A DNA stretch of 64,000 nt from Geomonas azotofigens (GCF_018919395.1 NZ_JAHLME010000005.1:1-64000); one strand, 5' to 3'; positions 8,609 to 17,638 are shown, numbered from the stretch's first letter. Numbers and translations: made by a program. The notes: a model not told the origin generated them from the sequence alone.

Positions 8609-10843
8609 ATGAAGAAAACAGTCGAGAAGGGGCAGATCCCGGGTCTCACCAAGAACGCACTGACGGTGCTGGAGAAGCGCTATTTGAAGAGGGACCAGAG
8701 CGGGACCCCCCTTGAGACTGCGGCCGACATGTTCCGTCGCGTGGCCACGGCGATCGCCCAGGCCGACGCCGTGTTCGACAAGAAGGCCGACATCTCCGCC
8801 CTCTCCGACAAGTTCTACAACATGATGACCAACTTCGAGTTCCTCCCCAACTCCCCGACCCTGATGAACGCCGGTCGCGAGCTGGGGCAGCTCTCCGCCT
8901 GCTTCGTGCTTCCGGTGGGCGACAGCATGGAGGAAATCTTCGAATCCGTCAAGTACACCGCCCTGATCCACAAGTCCGGCGGCGGCACCGGCTTCTCCTT
9001 CTCGCGCCTGCGCCCGGCCAACGACGTGGTCATGTCCACCACCGGCATCTCCAGCGGCCCCCTCTCGTTCATGAGGGTGTTCGACGTCGCTACCGAGACC
9101 ATCAAGCAGGGCGGCACCCGCCGCGGCGCCAACATGGCGATCCTTCGTGTCGACCATCCCGACATCATGGACTTCATCATGTGCAAGAACGACCAGCGCC
9201 AGCTGAACAACTTCAACATCTCGGTCGGCATCACCGAGGAGTTCATGAAGGCCGTCGACGCTGACAAGGACTACACCCTGATCAACCCGCGCGACAAGAA
9301 GCCGGCCGGCTCCCTGAACGCCCGCAAGGTGTTCGCCCGCATCGTGAAGCAGGCCTGGGAGAACGGCGAGCCGGGCATCATCTTCCTGGACCGCCTCAAC
9401 AAGGACAACCCGACCCCGCACATCGGCGAGATCGAGTCCACCAACCCCTGCGGCGAACAGCCGCTGCTGCCGTACGAGTCCTGCAACCTGGGCTCCATCA
9501 ACCTGGGCAAGTTCGTGACCCACGGCAAGGTGAACTGGGACAAGCTGAAAGAGACCGTGCGCACCTCCGTGCACTTTTTGGACAACGTCATCGAGGTGAA
9601 CAACTACCCGCTGCCGCAGATCGACGAGATGACCCGCGCCAACAGGAAGATCGGCCTGGGTGTCATGGGGTGGGCCGACATGCTGATCCTGCTCGGCATC
9701 CCCTACGGCTCCGAGGAGTCGGTGGAACTGGGCGAGAAGGTGATGCAGTTCATCAACGAGGAAGGCAAGATCGCCTCCCGTGAGCTCGCCAAGACCCGTG
9801 GCCCCTTCCCCAACTTCAAGGGGAGCATCTACGACGTGGCCGGCGCCGATCCCATCAGGAACGCGACCGTCACCACCATCGCCCCGACCGGCACCATCTC
9901 CATCATCGCCAACGCCTCCTCCGGCGTCGAGCCGCTCTTCGCGGTCAGCTTCGTGCGCCAGGTGATGGACAAGAACATCCTGGTCGAGACCAACCCGCTC
10001 TTCGAGAAGGCCGCCAAGGAGCAGGGCTTCTACAGCGAAGAGCTGATGCAGCGGATCGCCGAGCACGGCACCGTGCAGGACATCAGCGCCATTCCCGAGG
10101 ACGTGCGCGACGTGTTCGTCACCGCCCACGACATCACCCCGGAAGAGCACATCACCATGCAGGCGGCCTTCCAGCGTCACACTGACAACGCCGTCTCCAA
10201 GACCGTGAACTTCCCGCGTGAAGCCACCATCGAGGACGTCGAGGAGGTCTACCGTCTCGCCTACCAGATGAACTGCAAGGGGGTCACCATCTACCGTGAC
10301 GGCTCCCGCGACGAGCAGGTGCTCTCCGTCGGCAAGAAGGAGGAGCCCAAGGCGGCCGCTCCGCTCACGCTGGAGGAGAAGCGCAGCATCAAGCGTGAGC
10401 GTCCCAAGGCGCTCAAGGGTTGGACCTACCAGATGCAGACCGGCTGCGGCCCGCTGTACATCACCATCAACGAGGACGCCACCGGCCTCTTCGAAGTCTT
10501 CACCACCATGGGCAAAGCCGGCGGCTGCGCCGCGAGCCAGAGCGAGGCGATCGGCCGCATGGTGTCTTTGGCCTGGAGAAGCGGCGTGCAGGCACGCCAG
10601 GTCGTGAAGCAGCTTTTGGGGATCTCCTGCCACAGCCCGAGCGGTTTCGGCGACAACAAGGTGCTTTCCTGCGCCGACGCCGTCGCCAAGGCGATCCAGG
10701 CGCACCTGGCCATCACCGGCCATGCCGAAGTCATCGAGGCCCCGAGCTTCGAAAGAGGCGCCTGCCCCGAGTGCGGCGGCGTCGTCGAGCACGAAGGCGG
10801 CTGCGCCGTCTGCCGCGTCTGCGGCTACTCCGAGTGCGCGTAG
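8609..10843 (+). CDS. nrdJ: Adenosylcobalamin-dependent (class II) ribonucleotide reductase
   Basis: This 744-residue monomeric enzyme reduces ribonucleotides to deoxyribonucleotides using coenzyme B12, with no need for oxygen. The fold motifs are SGGGTGFSFSRLRP, TRRGANMAILRVDHPDI, NPCGEQPLLPYESCNLGSI (active-site Cys region) and PTGTISIIAN. The C-terminus carries a Cys-rich ribbon (about 719-742) with the CPECGG and CRVCG pairs, the redox-active or zinc-ribbon tail of this class. An AAGGAGG-type site precedes the ATG. It stands alone, with its own candidate promoter and a terminator at 10945-10983. This enzyme suits an anaerobe and depends on corrinoid supply. Confidence 0.97.
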   Translation: MKKTVEKGQIPGLTKNALTVLEKRYLKRDQSGTPLETAADMFRRVATAIAQADAVFDKKADISALSDKFYNMMTNFEFLPNSPTLMNAGRELGQLSACFVLPVGDSMEEIFESVKYTALIHKSGGGTGFSFSRLRPANDVVMSTTGISSGPLSFMRVFDVATETIKQGGTRRGANMAILRVDHPDIMDFIMCKNDQRQLNNFNISVGITEEFMKAVDADKDYTLINPRDKKPAGSLNARKVFARIVKQAWENGEPGIIFLDRLNKDNPTPHIGEIESTNPCGEQPLLPYESCNLGSINLGKFVTHGKVNWDKLKETVRTSVHFLDNVIEVNNYPLPQIDEMTRANRKIGLGVMGWADMLILLGIPYGSEESVELGEKVMQFINEEGKIASRELAKTRGPFPNFKGSIYDVAGADPIRNATVTTIAPTGTISIIANASSGVEPLFAVSFVRQVMDKNILVETNPLFEKAAKEQGFYSEELMQRIAEHGTVQDISAIPEDVRDVFVTAHDITPEEHITMQAAFQRHTDNAVSKTVNFPREATIEDVEEVYRLAYQMNCKGVTIYRDGSRDEQVLSVGKKEEPKAAAPLTLEEKRSIKRERPKALKGWTYQMQTGCGPLYITINEDATGLFEVFTTMGKAGGCAASQSEAIGRMVSLAWRSGVQARQVVKQLLGISCHSPSGFGDNKVLSCADAVAKAIQAHLAITGHAEVIEAPSFERGACPECGGVVEHEGGCAVCRVCGYSECA

Positions 10844-10944
10844 ACTGGTGAGTTTTTTGAATTGGCCATGCTGCTGAGGAGAGATCATCCATCGATGCAA
10901 ACGCCACAAGAAACCGTCACTAAAGAAAATCGCTGAAGTAATAC

Positions 10945-10983
10945 AAAGGGGACAGGCAGCAAAAAAGCAGCCTGTCCCCTTTT
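10945..10983 (+). terminator. nrdJ terminator
   Basis: A perfect 13-bp stem AAAGGGGACAGGC/GCCTGTCCCCTTT is followed by TTTTC, about 100 bases after the nrdJ stop. Confidence 0.9.
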
Positions 10984-11271
10984 TCTTTCTCGCTCGACTA
11001 CATAATCACCGTACGCAGGTCAAAGCCCTGAAAAAACAACCAAGTACTGGCGCGAGCATGTACGCCGAATCTCCGGTAATGAGCCCCCCTCCAGAGTCCA
11101 ACAGAGTCGCGGCATGGTTTTGACGCTGGTAGTTTAAAGAACCGGTCTGGGTCCATTCGCCGGCGTGCTGTCGCTTCCTCCACTACACCCCGCCAACAGC
11201 AGTACCACCAAGTTCAAAACCATAAAGATCAAGCGACTGAACCGCGGTATGCGTTTCATGGTGGTTCTCCA
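10984..11271. other. Intergenic stretch without a supported gene
   Basis: Between the nrdJ terminator and the DUF3089 gene there is only a 61-codon minus-strand open frame (10998-11183) with no ribosome site, signal or recognizable motif. I see no RNA gene or repeat here. Confidence 0.5.
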
Positions 11272-12348
11272 TTACGGGTTGAGAAACCTGGCAGTGCGGT
11301 TGGCGGCGTTGGCGGCAAGGTTGCCGTAATAGAACGGGTAGTCATAGCTGTGGTAAAAGCCGGGCGCGACAGGACTCGGGCGCTTGAAGGTTGCCGGGTC
11401 AACGGTTGAGCAAAGCACCACATTTGTCGAAGAGGTCGGATCGAGAGCGCTCGTGACCGGGTCGATTGCGGCGACTTGCGCATCTGCATAGCCGGCTACG
11501 GTCTGCACGGGGATTATGACATCGCCCTGGTAGAACGGCGCCGTTGCGGTTGCATCGTATAGGCGCAGCGAGCCCGCATTGGCTGAGGCGGGAGCCTGTG
11601 TTGCCGTCCTGGTCCAGGAGATCGGGTTGATTGCCATGGCACCGGGGAAGACCACGGGGTTCCTGCCCGTAAAGGAAGGGCTTTGGGTGTTGTACGAGAC
11701 GATCACACCGGTATCATCCGCCCCCTGGGCGAATTTCAGATGGGGGTTCCGGTCGAAATAATCCTGCGTGAAGGACCAGCCGATGGCGTAGGCGGCAATC
11801 ATCCTCTGATAGACGCTTGGATTGGCTTTCATGTAGTTTTGCAGCAGGAGCGCGGTTACCGTTGAACCCTGGGAATGACTCACAAGAATGAATGGCCGGT
11901 TGTGGTTGTAGTTTTTGATGTAGTAATCGAACGCTGCGGTAACATCCGTGGCCGGTGTCCCGCTGATAAAGTCATACACGGCCTCTGTAGTCGGCAAAGC
12001 CAGCGTGTAGAAGGCATCTGCCTGCCGATAGTAGGGAGCGTAGATATTGCCGACAGCGGCAAAGGCGGTAGCCTGTCTCTGAAACCATGATTTTGCACCG
12101 GCTACCATGTTGGCGTTGTCTATTCGCCCGACAATCGGATCCCCCGAGCCGGCAAAGTACGCAGTCGGATAGACGTAGAAGACATCGACATTTTTAACGG
12201 GATCAAGCTGTGATGGCACGGACAGCCAATTGGCAGCCTTTGAATAGTCGATAGGAGTGCTCGTAGCGGAATTGTCCGTCCCACACCCGGCAACAACCAG
12301 ACAGGCCGAAAGGACTGTGAATAACACTGCAAACAATCTGATCTTCAT
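11272..12348 (-). CDS. DUF3089 alpha/beta-hydrolase-like lipoprotein
   Basis: This 358-residue protein has a lipoprotein signal ending VVAGC (Cys22 is the lipidation site). The rest matches the DUF3089 family of alpha/beta-hydrolase-like proteins: DVFYVYPTAYF near residue 55, and FILVSHSQGS near residue 163, whose Ser in SHSQG is the presumed nucleophile. The family is often annotated as putative lysophospholipase or esterase, but no substrate is established. AGGGGGA precedes the ATG. It stands alone on the minus strand, followed by unassigned DNA. The membrane anchor implies a role in the periplasm or at the outer membrane. Confidence 0.85.
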   Translation of the reverse strand: MKIRLFAVLFTVLSACLVVAGCGTDNSATSTPIDYSKAANWLSVPSQLDPVKNVDVFYVYPTAYFAGSGDPIVGRIDNANMVAGAKSWFQRQATAFAAVGNIYAPYYRQADAFYTLALPTTEAVYDFISGTPATDVTAAFDYYIKNYNHNRPFILVSHSQGSTVTALLLQNYMKANPSVYQRMIAAYAIGWSFTQDYFDRNPHLKFAQGADDTGVIVSYNTQSPSFTGRNPVVFPGAMAINPISWTRTATQAPASANAGSLRLYDATATAPFYQGDVIIPVQTVAGYADAQVAAIDPVTSALDPTSSTNVVLCSTVDPATFKRPSPVAPGFYHSYDYPFYYGNLAANAANRTARFLNP

Positions 12349-12364
12349 GTAATCCCCCTATAAT

Positions 12365-12539
12365 CTATTGATTTCCTGCACACATTATCGCGACCCATTC
12401 ATCCCGGTCTTTGATCAGCTTATCCCCCTCCGGTAAATCCGGAAAAGTTCTCGCTGAATACGGTTGTCGCGCCGGCCCCATACATCCTCTGGTAGTCGTC
12501 AAACAGTTGCCGGATTTCTTCATGGTCGATTGTATCCAT
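12365..12539 (-). pseudogene. Truncated, frameshifted SnoaL/NTF2-like domain gene
   Basis: From an ATG at 12539 the frame reads MDTIDHEEIRQLFDDYQRMYG and then TVFSENFSGFTGGG, and ends at TAA in a G run near 12424-12428. Removing one G continues the reading as DKLIKDRDEWVAIMCAGNQ before a TAG at 12365. This resembles the start of the NTF2/SnoaL-like sensory domain that precedes kinase or GGDEF modules in Geobacter proteins (FSGFTGG, KDR-WVAI). Only about 58 codons remain and the rest is missing, so this is read as gene decay. The family recognition is from memory and unaligned. Confidence 0.45.
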
Positions 12540-12604
12540 TGAGCACGCCCTGCTATAGGTAGTTTTGGGACATACACCTTGCGAGAGGACAGCGTTCGCC
12601 TCAA

Positions 12605-13284
12605 GCAGTCTTATCGACCGCTCGGTCAGTTATCTTGAAAAGTATCTTGTGGTTTGGGCGGCTTAGGGGGAAAGACATGGCTTAAGCCTCAAACGGTCAA
12701 GCCTGGCAGAGGCAGTAAAAAAACTTTTTGGGCAAGGATTTTTTTCTAACTTTACACTTGGACAAAATCGCATTTTTGCGGTTTTCACGGGAGGCGCTAC
12801 CACTGCGAGGGGTCTAGAGAGACGGCCCAAGCGAAGAGTAAACAAGAAGTAGCGGAAAAAAGGGGGACCTCGCAAGACGCGGTCCCCCTTCGTACGTTTC
12901 GGTGCGAACGTCCCCTCTCCTTGGGACGCAAGCTTACGGCTTACGGCTTCCTGCCTCCGCCCCCTCATCTTTTCTGTCTTTGCGTCAACGCCGCCACAAG
13001 TATTCACATCGACTTTACTCGGGGTCTGATTGACTGGAGCGAGTAGCAGGGAATCTCCCGAATCAAGCTTCAAATAACCTTATGTCGACTTCACACGACT
13101 GGAAGGCCAGAGGCAGGCTTTCTAGTGCCGAGCGAATACTTACACCCGCCTTCTCGTTCTCTTCAAAGAACTGGAAAACCCGCAACAAACCTGCTATCTT
13201 CCAGCAGCTTCTGCCAATGCGCAACAAAGTCAGCATGGCAATCGCGGGTAAAAACAACGTCAACTGGAATCACGGAGGTTGTGC
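12605..13284. other. 680-base intergenic region with one hairpin terminator
   Basis: No gene is supported here. A stem AAGGGGGACC/GGTCCCCCTT at 12860-12890, with T-rich sequence on the minus-strand side, looks like a minus-strand terminator, although no minus-strand gene is evident upstream of it. Minus-strand open frames at 12663-13073 and 13063-13263 have no ribosome site or family match. The region may be the remains of decayed genes next to the toxin-antitoxin-like genes. Confidence 0.5.
12854..12890 (-). terminator. Orphan minus-strand terminator
   Basis: A perfect 10-bp stem AAGGGGGACC/GGTCCCCCTT with an 11-base loop is followed on the minus strand by six T residues. No minus-strand gene could be assigned to it. 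Confidence 0.6.
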
Positions 13285-13575
13285 GTGATCGATTACGATA
13301 AATTCAAAAAATCGCTCAAACATCTCGAGCTGCAGTTTGCCAACTACAGCAGCTCTAGTCAGCGCAACCTGCCCGAACTGGACAGGGAGGCACTGGCCGA
13401 ATCGGTGGTGTACCGCTTTGAGACCTGCTATGACTGCGTGTGGAAGATCCTCAAGCGTTACCTCATGGAAGAACTGGGCATCCCCGACGTCCCCAACAGT
13501 CCCAAACCTATTTTTCGCCTCGGTTTCGAAAACAAGCTCTTCCCTTCCATTGAACGGTGGCCCGAAAAGGTGTGA
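13285..13575 (+). CDS. HEPN nucleotidyltransferase-substrate-binding protein, C-terminally truncated
   Basis: This 96-residue protein starts MIDYDKFKKSLKHLELQ, the typical start of HI0074-like HEPN proteins, and contains YDCVWKILKRYL and PNSPKPIFRLGFEN, also family-typical. Members are about 135-145 residues and continue with a conserved helical half, but this one stops shortly after LFPSIERW, so the C-terminal third is missing. The GTG at 13285 was chosen because GGAGG ends six bases before it. The normal partner, a minimal nucleotidyltransferase (MNT), is absent. Instead a RelE-like toxin gene begins 6 bases after the stop. It is probably a decayed HEPN/MNT remnant that may or may not still act. 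Confidence 0.75.
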   Translation: MIDYDKFKKSLKHLELQFANYSSSSQRNLPELDREALAESVVYRFETCYDCVWKILKRYLMEELGIPDVPNSPKPIFRLGFENKLFPSIERWPEKV

Positions 13576-13581
13576 CAACAA

Positions 13582-13914
13582 ATGACTCCATTTACCTATT
13601 TCGCTACTCCCAATTTCAAAACAAGAATAGCCAAGATCGAGAAGCACGACCCGCCGGGGTATGAGCGGATCCAGTCGGTCATAGAACGGCTTCTTCATAA
13701 CCCCGGCGACGCTGACGGCTGGATGCATGGGGAACACCACGGCCGACTGAAAAAGTACGTCGGCCGCAGGGATTACCGCCTTATCTACCACTGGTGCGAA
13801 CAGTGCCGCAAAGAAGGGCACAAGCTGGAACAATGCGGGTTCTGTTCTGAAGTCACCGACAACAGCGTGATCTTCTTCGACATCTACCACAAGAACGAGG
13901 CCAACAGGCTCTGA
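13582..13914 (+). CDS. RelE/ParE-superfamily toxin-like protein
   Basis: A 110-residue protein. The order helix (KTRIAKIEKHDPPGYERIQSV), then basic strand segment (GRLKKYVGRRDYRLIYHW), then VIFFDIYHKNEANRL resembles the RelE/ParE toxin fold, in which a basic surface cleaves mRNA on the ribosome. A CEQC...CGFC pair sits in a loop and may bind zinc. It lies 6 bases after the truncated HEPN gene. No RHH, HTH or PHD antitoxin gene adjoins it, so either the HEPN remnant serves as partner or the toxin is an orphan. The family assignment rests on pattern only. Confidence 0.65.
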   Translation: MTPFTYFATPNFKTRIAKIEKHDPPGYERIQSVIERLLHNPGDADGWMHGEHHGRLKKYVGRRDYRLIYHWCEQCRKEGHKLEQCGFCSEVTDNSVIFFDIYHKNEANRL

Positions 13915-13945
13915 AATCCGTGGCAGTCCCCCCGCGCCTTCGCTT

Positions 13946-14719
13946 TCACCTCTTCCTGCCCGCATACACCACGATCGGCACGGTGTAAACGACCTTGCCG
14001 GCTTCCCGGCGGGCGTTGATGCCCAACCTGTCGACGCCAACATCGGCGGTCACCAGTTCCCGGATCACCTGGTCATCTCCGGGCTTGGGAAAAGAGGCCT
14101 TTATCTGCGCCTCCAGCTCGATATCGACGCCATAGGCGCTCCGGCGGCAGTCTACAAGGCCTGAGCGCTGGAACAGCGCCTCGAACTCTTCAACGGTCAA
14201 GGCATGGGTGTGGGAAGGGTCGCGGATCAGCTCCAAATGGTCATAGGCGGCCGATTTCGCCGGCGGCATGGCGACGTCGGCCACCATGACCACGCCGCCG
14301 GGCCGGCACACCCGGATCATCTCCGCCAACGCCTCCCTCGGCTCCAGGAGGTGGTGAAAGCTGTAACGGGTGATGACCAGGGAGAAGGAATCGTCCAGGT
14401 AAGCCAGCGGGACGGCATTGCCGACGTCCCAGGAGAGATTCGCCAGCCGCTGCTCGCCTTGGCGCCGCCTTGCCTGCTCGATCATGGCCGGCGTGATGTC
14501 GATTCCCCGGACATGCCTGGCATGTTTCGCGAACTCGCAGGTGACCATCCCCGGGCCGCAGGCCACGTCCAGGACTTCATCCTCTGCGCCGACTCCGGAC
14601 ACTTCCAGCAGGATCTGCATCGCATCGTGATGCCCCGGCACCTGCGTGAACGGTACCGCCTGCTGGGAGAACTGCTCTATGATCTTCTCCTGGTGCGTCT
14701 GCGCCTCGTGGTTCGACAT
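13946..14719 (-). CDS. Class I SAM-dependent methyltransferase
   Basis: A 257-residue methyltransferase of the UbiE/Methyltransf_11 type. The SAM-binding motif I is VLDVACGPGMVTCEFA (about residues 45-60), with an acidic residue at the end of strand 2 (GIDITPAM) and the motif around FSLVITRYSFHHLLEP. The substrate is unknown. ATG 14719 is preceded by AGGAGGGGGGT. It lies 63 bases downstream of the crotonase gene on the same strand and may be cotranscribed with it. The C-terminal IVVYAGRKR is hydrophilic and the protein is cytoplasmic. Confidence 0.88.
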   Translation of the reverse strand: MSNHEAQTHQEKIIEQFSQQAVPFTQVPGHHDAMQILLEVSGVGAEDEVLDVACGPGMVTCEFAKHARHVRGIDITPAMIEQARRRQGEQRLANLSWDVGNAVPLAYLDDSFSLVITRYSFHHLLEPREALAEMIRVCRPGGVVMVADVAMPPAKSAAYDHLELIRDPSHTHALTVEEFEALFQRSGLVDCRRSAYGVDIELEAQIKASFPKPGDDQVIRELVTADVGVDRLGINARREAGKVVYTVPIVVYAGRKR

Positions 14720-14782
14720 TACCCCCCTCCTGAAATAGCAGTCACAACATGCCATGATCCCGCGCAAATCGAATAGACGGGA

Positions 14783-15565
14783 TCAGCGGTCCTGGAAAAC
14801 CGGCGCCCTCTTCTCCAGGAAAGCGCTCATACCCTCTTTCTGGTCTGCGGTGGCGAAGCTGTAGCCGAAGAGCTCCGCCTCGTAGGCGCAGGCACGGACA
14901 AGATCCATCTCCAGGCCGTTTACCACCGCCTCCTTGCACAGCTTGGTGGCGACCCGTCCCTTGGCCGCGATCTTCGCCGCCAGCTTGTGCGCCTCGCCCA
15001 ACAGTTCCTGCTGTGACACCACCCGGTTCACCAGCCCGATCCGGAAGGCCTCCGCGGCATCGACCATCTCACCGGTGAGGATCATCTCGAGCGCCCTGCC
15101 CTTCCCGACCAGCCTGGGGAGCCGCTGCGACCCTCCGAAGCCGGGGAGGATGCCGATGTTGATCTCAGGCTGTCCGAAACGGGCGTTGTCGGAGGCGATG
15201 CGGATATCGCAGGCCATGGCCAGTTCGCAGCCGCCCCCCAGGGCATATCCGTTGACCGCGGCGATGAAGGGTTTCGAGGAGCGCTCCATGGCGGCGAAGA
15301 TGCCATGGGCCTTGAGCGCCAGCTCGCGCGCCTGTGTCGAGGACATGTCCCGCATGAGCCCGATGTCGGCGCCCGCGATGAAGGCCTTGGCGCCCGCCCC
15401 CGTAATCACCGCGGCGCGGACCTCCTCGTAGCGGTCTATCTCGGCGACCACCCGCTCCAACTCCTCAAGGGTATCCGGCGTCATGGCGTTCATCGCCGAC
15501 GGACGGTTCACCGTCACGGTCGCAACATGATCGCTAACTTCCAGCAGCAAGTTCTTCAAGTCCAT
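14783..15565 (-). CDS. Enoyl-CoA hydratase/isomerase family protein (crotonase-like)
   Basis: A 260-residue crotonase that likely hydrates short-chain enoyl-CoA such as crotonyl-CoA. The oxyanion-hole segment is KAFIAGADI. The two catalytic glutamates are in GGGCELAMACDIR and QPEINIGILPGFGGSQRL, both intact, which supports true hydratase activity. The length is typical. AGGAGGGGGGAATG precedes the start. It sits alone apart from the downstream methyltransferase, with no beta-oxidation operon nearby, so the pathway cannot be fixed from context. Confidence 0.93.
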   Translation of the reverse strand: MDLKNLLLEVSDHVATVTVNRPSAMNAMTPDTLEELERVVAEIDRYEEVRAAVITGAGAKAFIAGADIGLMRDMSSTQARELALKAHGIFAAMERSSKPFIAAVNGYALGGGCELAMACDIRIASDNARFGQPEINIGILPGFGGSQRLPRLVGKGRALEMILTGEMVDAAEAFRIGLVNRVVSQQELLGEAHKLAAKIAAKGRVATKLCKEAVVNGLEMDLVRACAYEAELFGYSFATADQKEGMSAFLEKRAPVFQDR

Positions 15566-15710
15566 TCCCCCCTCCTTGCATGACAGGGCTGTTCCCTGTG
15601 ACAGTCACACTGTGACGAATGAGGATACCTGGAAATCGGAAAGTCACAACCGCCTAAACGCTTACCAAGCCGCACCACGCAATGTGCGCCCGCGCCTTGG
15701 CGCACAAAAA

Positions 15711-15743
15711 AAAGCACCTGACGGTTCTCCCATCAGGTGCTTT
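15711..15743 (-). terminator. Terminator of the LPP20-CsgG operon
   Basis: A perfect 11-bp stem AAAGCACCTGA/TCAGGTGCTTT is followed by an eight-T run on the minus strand, 25 bases after the stop of the small lipoprotein gene at 15768. Confidence 0.92.
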
Positions 15744-15767
15744 CATCTTCAGCAGTTGCTGCAAAAC

Positions 15768-15905
15768 TCACTCGTTGCTCAGGGCTCTTTGAGCCTGATC
15801 TGCGCTTTGGTGTTGAGATTCATAGCTATTCTGGTGGGTATGGCTCGGGAGGTTGGCCGCGCATCCACATAATGACAGAAGAACCAGAAAAAAGAGCGAT
15901 CTCAT
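15768..15905 (-). CDS. Very small lipoprotein (45 residues)
   Basis: The sequence starts MRSLFFLVLLSLCGC, a lipoprotein signal with the lipobox LCGC, so the mature peptide of about 31 residues would be anchored through Cys15. The mature part is polar and rich in Gln, Ser and His (HTHQNSYESQHQSADQAQ). GGAGG lies five bases before the ATG. It is the last gene of the operon, 13 bases after the LPP20 gene and directly before the terminator. No family was recognized. It probably works with the other lipoproteins of the operon at the outer membrane. Confidence 0.7.
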   Translation of the reverse strand: MRSLFFLVLLSLCGCAANLPSHTHQNSYESQHQSADQAQRALSNE

Positions 15906-15918
15906 CAAAACCTCCTGA

Positions 15919-16491
15919 CTATTGATTGAACTCTTTGTCGATATCGGCTTCTAACTCATTAAATGCCTTCTTGGCCTCTTCCTTCTGAAACAGAGCGCGT
16001 TCGTTGTTCAAGCTGCTGATGGCCAGTTGCTTGGTTATATCTGCCACGGCTTTAGGATCAAGCGACACCAGGATGTACATGGTGCCATCTTGGCCAAGCC
16101 ACAGATCTTTCTGTTTCGACCCGTTGAGCGTTTGCTTCGCCAATTGCTGGGAAACTGACGTCGTCACCTTGTCGAAGGTCTGGCTGTCGCCGACGCCGGT
16201 CTGCTCGCTAAAGTTCTTAAAGGAGTTTTTCACTTTAACACTGAGAATTCTGGCCAATTCGTCTCTGCCGCCAGCCATCGCCTCATTCCTTTGAAACTGG
16301 ATCCCCCCGGGGCTTTTCGCTGCTGATCCTACAGCGTTAAGTCCAGCAACAGACCCCGGATCCAACACCCACTGCGGAGCACCTTCGCCGACCGGGTTTG
16401 CAACCCCTTTTGCCACGTTGGTCTGCGTGCTGCTGCAGGCAGCCAAAAGGGCGAGGGCCAGGAGGGTAAAGATAATCTTCATTTTTAGCAT
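15919..16491 (-). CDS. LPP20-family lipoprotein
   Basis: A 190-residue lipoprotein with signal ending LLAACSS (lipidated Cys about residue 19) and an LPP20/FlgP-like domain: PQWVLDP, LNAVGSAAKS and EAMAGGRDELARIL, then TVYILV-type strands (TMYILVSLDP). LPP20-domain lipoproteins occur with CsgG-like proteins and, in Vibrio and Campylobacter, as flagellar outer-membrane disc proteins. AAGGAG precedes the ATG at 16491. It is the third gene of a four-gene set (LPP20-like, CsgG-like, LPP20, small lipoprotein). Confidence 0.82.
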   Translation of the reverse strand: MLKMKIIFTLLALALLAACSSTQTNVAKGVANPVGEGAPQWVLDPGSVAGLNAVGSAAKSPGGIQFQRNEAMAGGRDELARILSVKVKNSFKNFSEQTGVGDSQTFDKVTTSVSQQLAKQTLNGSKQKDLWLGQDGTMYILVSLDPKAVADITKQLAISSLNNERALFQKEEAKKAFNELEADIDKEFNQ

Positions 16492-16554
16492 AGCTTCTCC
16501 TTACATTTGGATTGCCTTCTGGAGAGAGATAGTATATCCCGTAAAAAAAAGCAA

Positions 16555-17592
16555 CTATTTGGCGATGAGGGTGTTCATCACGCTACCAGCGTCCTTCATA
16601 TATTCGAACGCGCTCTTGGAGTAAACTACTTTCACCTGATCACCAAGTTTCACATCTTTACTTTCTTCTGCCGATACCATTACCCACGAGCTTACCGGTG
16701 TGATGTGATTCGTGATGACGCCATCACACAGCTTGCGCGTTTCGGTTTCAGTGGCTCCGGTGAGTTGGTTGACACTTTCGGTGACGGTGAAAATCTCGCA
16801 CTTATCCCCGGGCTTTGCCCCTTTTTCCTCACCCAGGTTCACCTTGAGGATCGCAGTCGAATCCTTGATCTTTTTGCCGATGACGTAGGCTTGCGGCGCC
16901 AACCTGTTTTTGAGCTCGGCTTTTATGGAGTTTACCGCATCACGTCCTGCCCCGCGGACCAGATCATCATCCCTTTCAGCATAATTCTGGCTGGACCGGG
17001 TTTCTTCGCTTCTCCCCTTGTTGTCGCTGATCTTGAACACCTGAACGACTTTCATCGAAGGGATTTCGTAAACCTTGATCGTTCCTTCGACGTTGGCAGT
17101 ATAACGGAAGGAAGGCGCTGTTACCGTAACCCTTCCTTTCTTGTCGACATTGCGTGTGGCTTCGAAGAATTTGTGGGTGAAGGAAGCATTGCTGATGGAG
17201 CCGGAAATAGCGTAATCAGCGACAACCGGACCTTCGTACGCCCCGGTCTGGTTCATCTCGGCAAGTTTTATCTCATCCTGCAATTTTTTAGCGACGTTCC
17301 TGTCCACGATTTCAACGGTTTTACTTTCTGTTAACACCGCCTCCAGTGCGCCGGCAAGGGACACCCCCAGGTCAGCTTCTTCCGCTACAAAGTTGCCATT
17401 GTTGGCAAAAGGAAAGACAACCACCTTGGACTTACCACGCTCGAGGGCTTCAGCGGTCGGAGCGAACTTCGACTTCTGAAGATTGGTCGGTTGGAACTCG
17501 TCCAGCGACTTTATCTGGTGAGATGCACACCCCATTGAGACGAAGAAAGACAGGACCAACACCGAGCGTACACTTTTTTGCAGAAATGACAT
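16555..17592 (-). CDS. CsgG/HfaB-like outer-membrane assembly lipoprotein
   Basis: A 345-residue protein with lipoprotein signal ending VSMGCAS (Cys about residue 22) and a CsgG-like core: KSKVVVFPFANNG, ADLGVSLAGALEAVLTES, VEIVDRNVAKKLQDEI and YAISGSISNASF. It ends with an SH3-like piece (ILKVNLGEEKGAKPGDKCEIF). CsgG proteins form outer-membrane channels or assembly scaffolds for curli and holdfast. Flanking LPP20 genes suggest a surface structure rather than curli, since no CsgA or CsgB is present. AAAGGGGG precedes the ATG. GC content is visibly lower than in neighbouring regions. Confidence 0.82.
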   Translation of the reverse strand: MSFLQKSVRSVLVLSFFVSMGCASHQIKSLDEFQPTNLQKSKFAPTAEALERGKSKVVVFPFANNGNFVAEEADLGVSLAGALEAVLTESKTVEIVDRNVAKKLQDEIKLAEMNQTGAYEGPVVADYAISGSISNASFTHKFFEATRNVDKKGRVTVTAPSFRYTANVEGTIKVYEIPSMKVVQVFKISDNKGRSEETRSSQNYAERDDDLVRGAGRDAVNSIKAELKNRLAPQAYVIGKKIKDSTAILKVNLGEEKGAKPGDKCEIFTVTESVNQLTGATETETRKLCDGVITNHITPVSSWVMVSAEESKDVKLGDQVKVVYSKSAFEYMKDAGSVMNTLIAK

Positions 17593-17638
17593 AATTCCCC
17601 CTTTATGATGTGTGCTTCCTGAAGCAGGAACCCTGAAG

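Noticed and set aside
10998-11183. 61-residue open frame
   Set aside because: No ribosome site and no motif; it lies in a gap between terminator and gene.
12663-13263. Minus-strand open frames in the region before the HEPN gene
   Set aside because: No ribosome site, no family features, and composition that fits non-coding DNA with a stray terminator.
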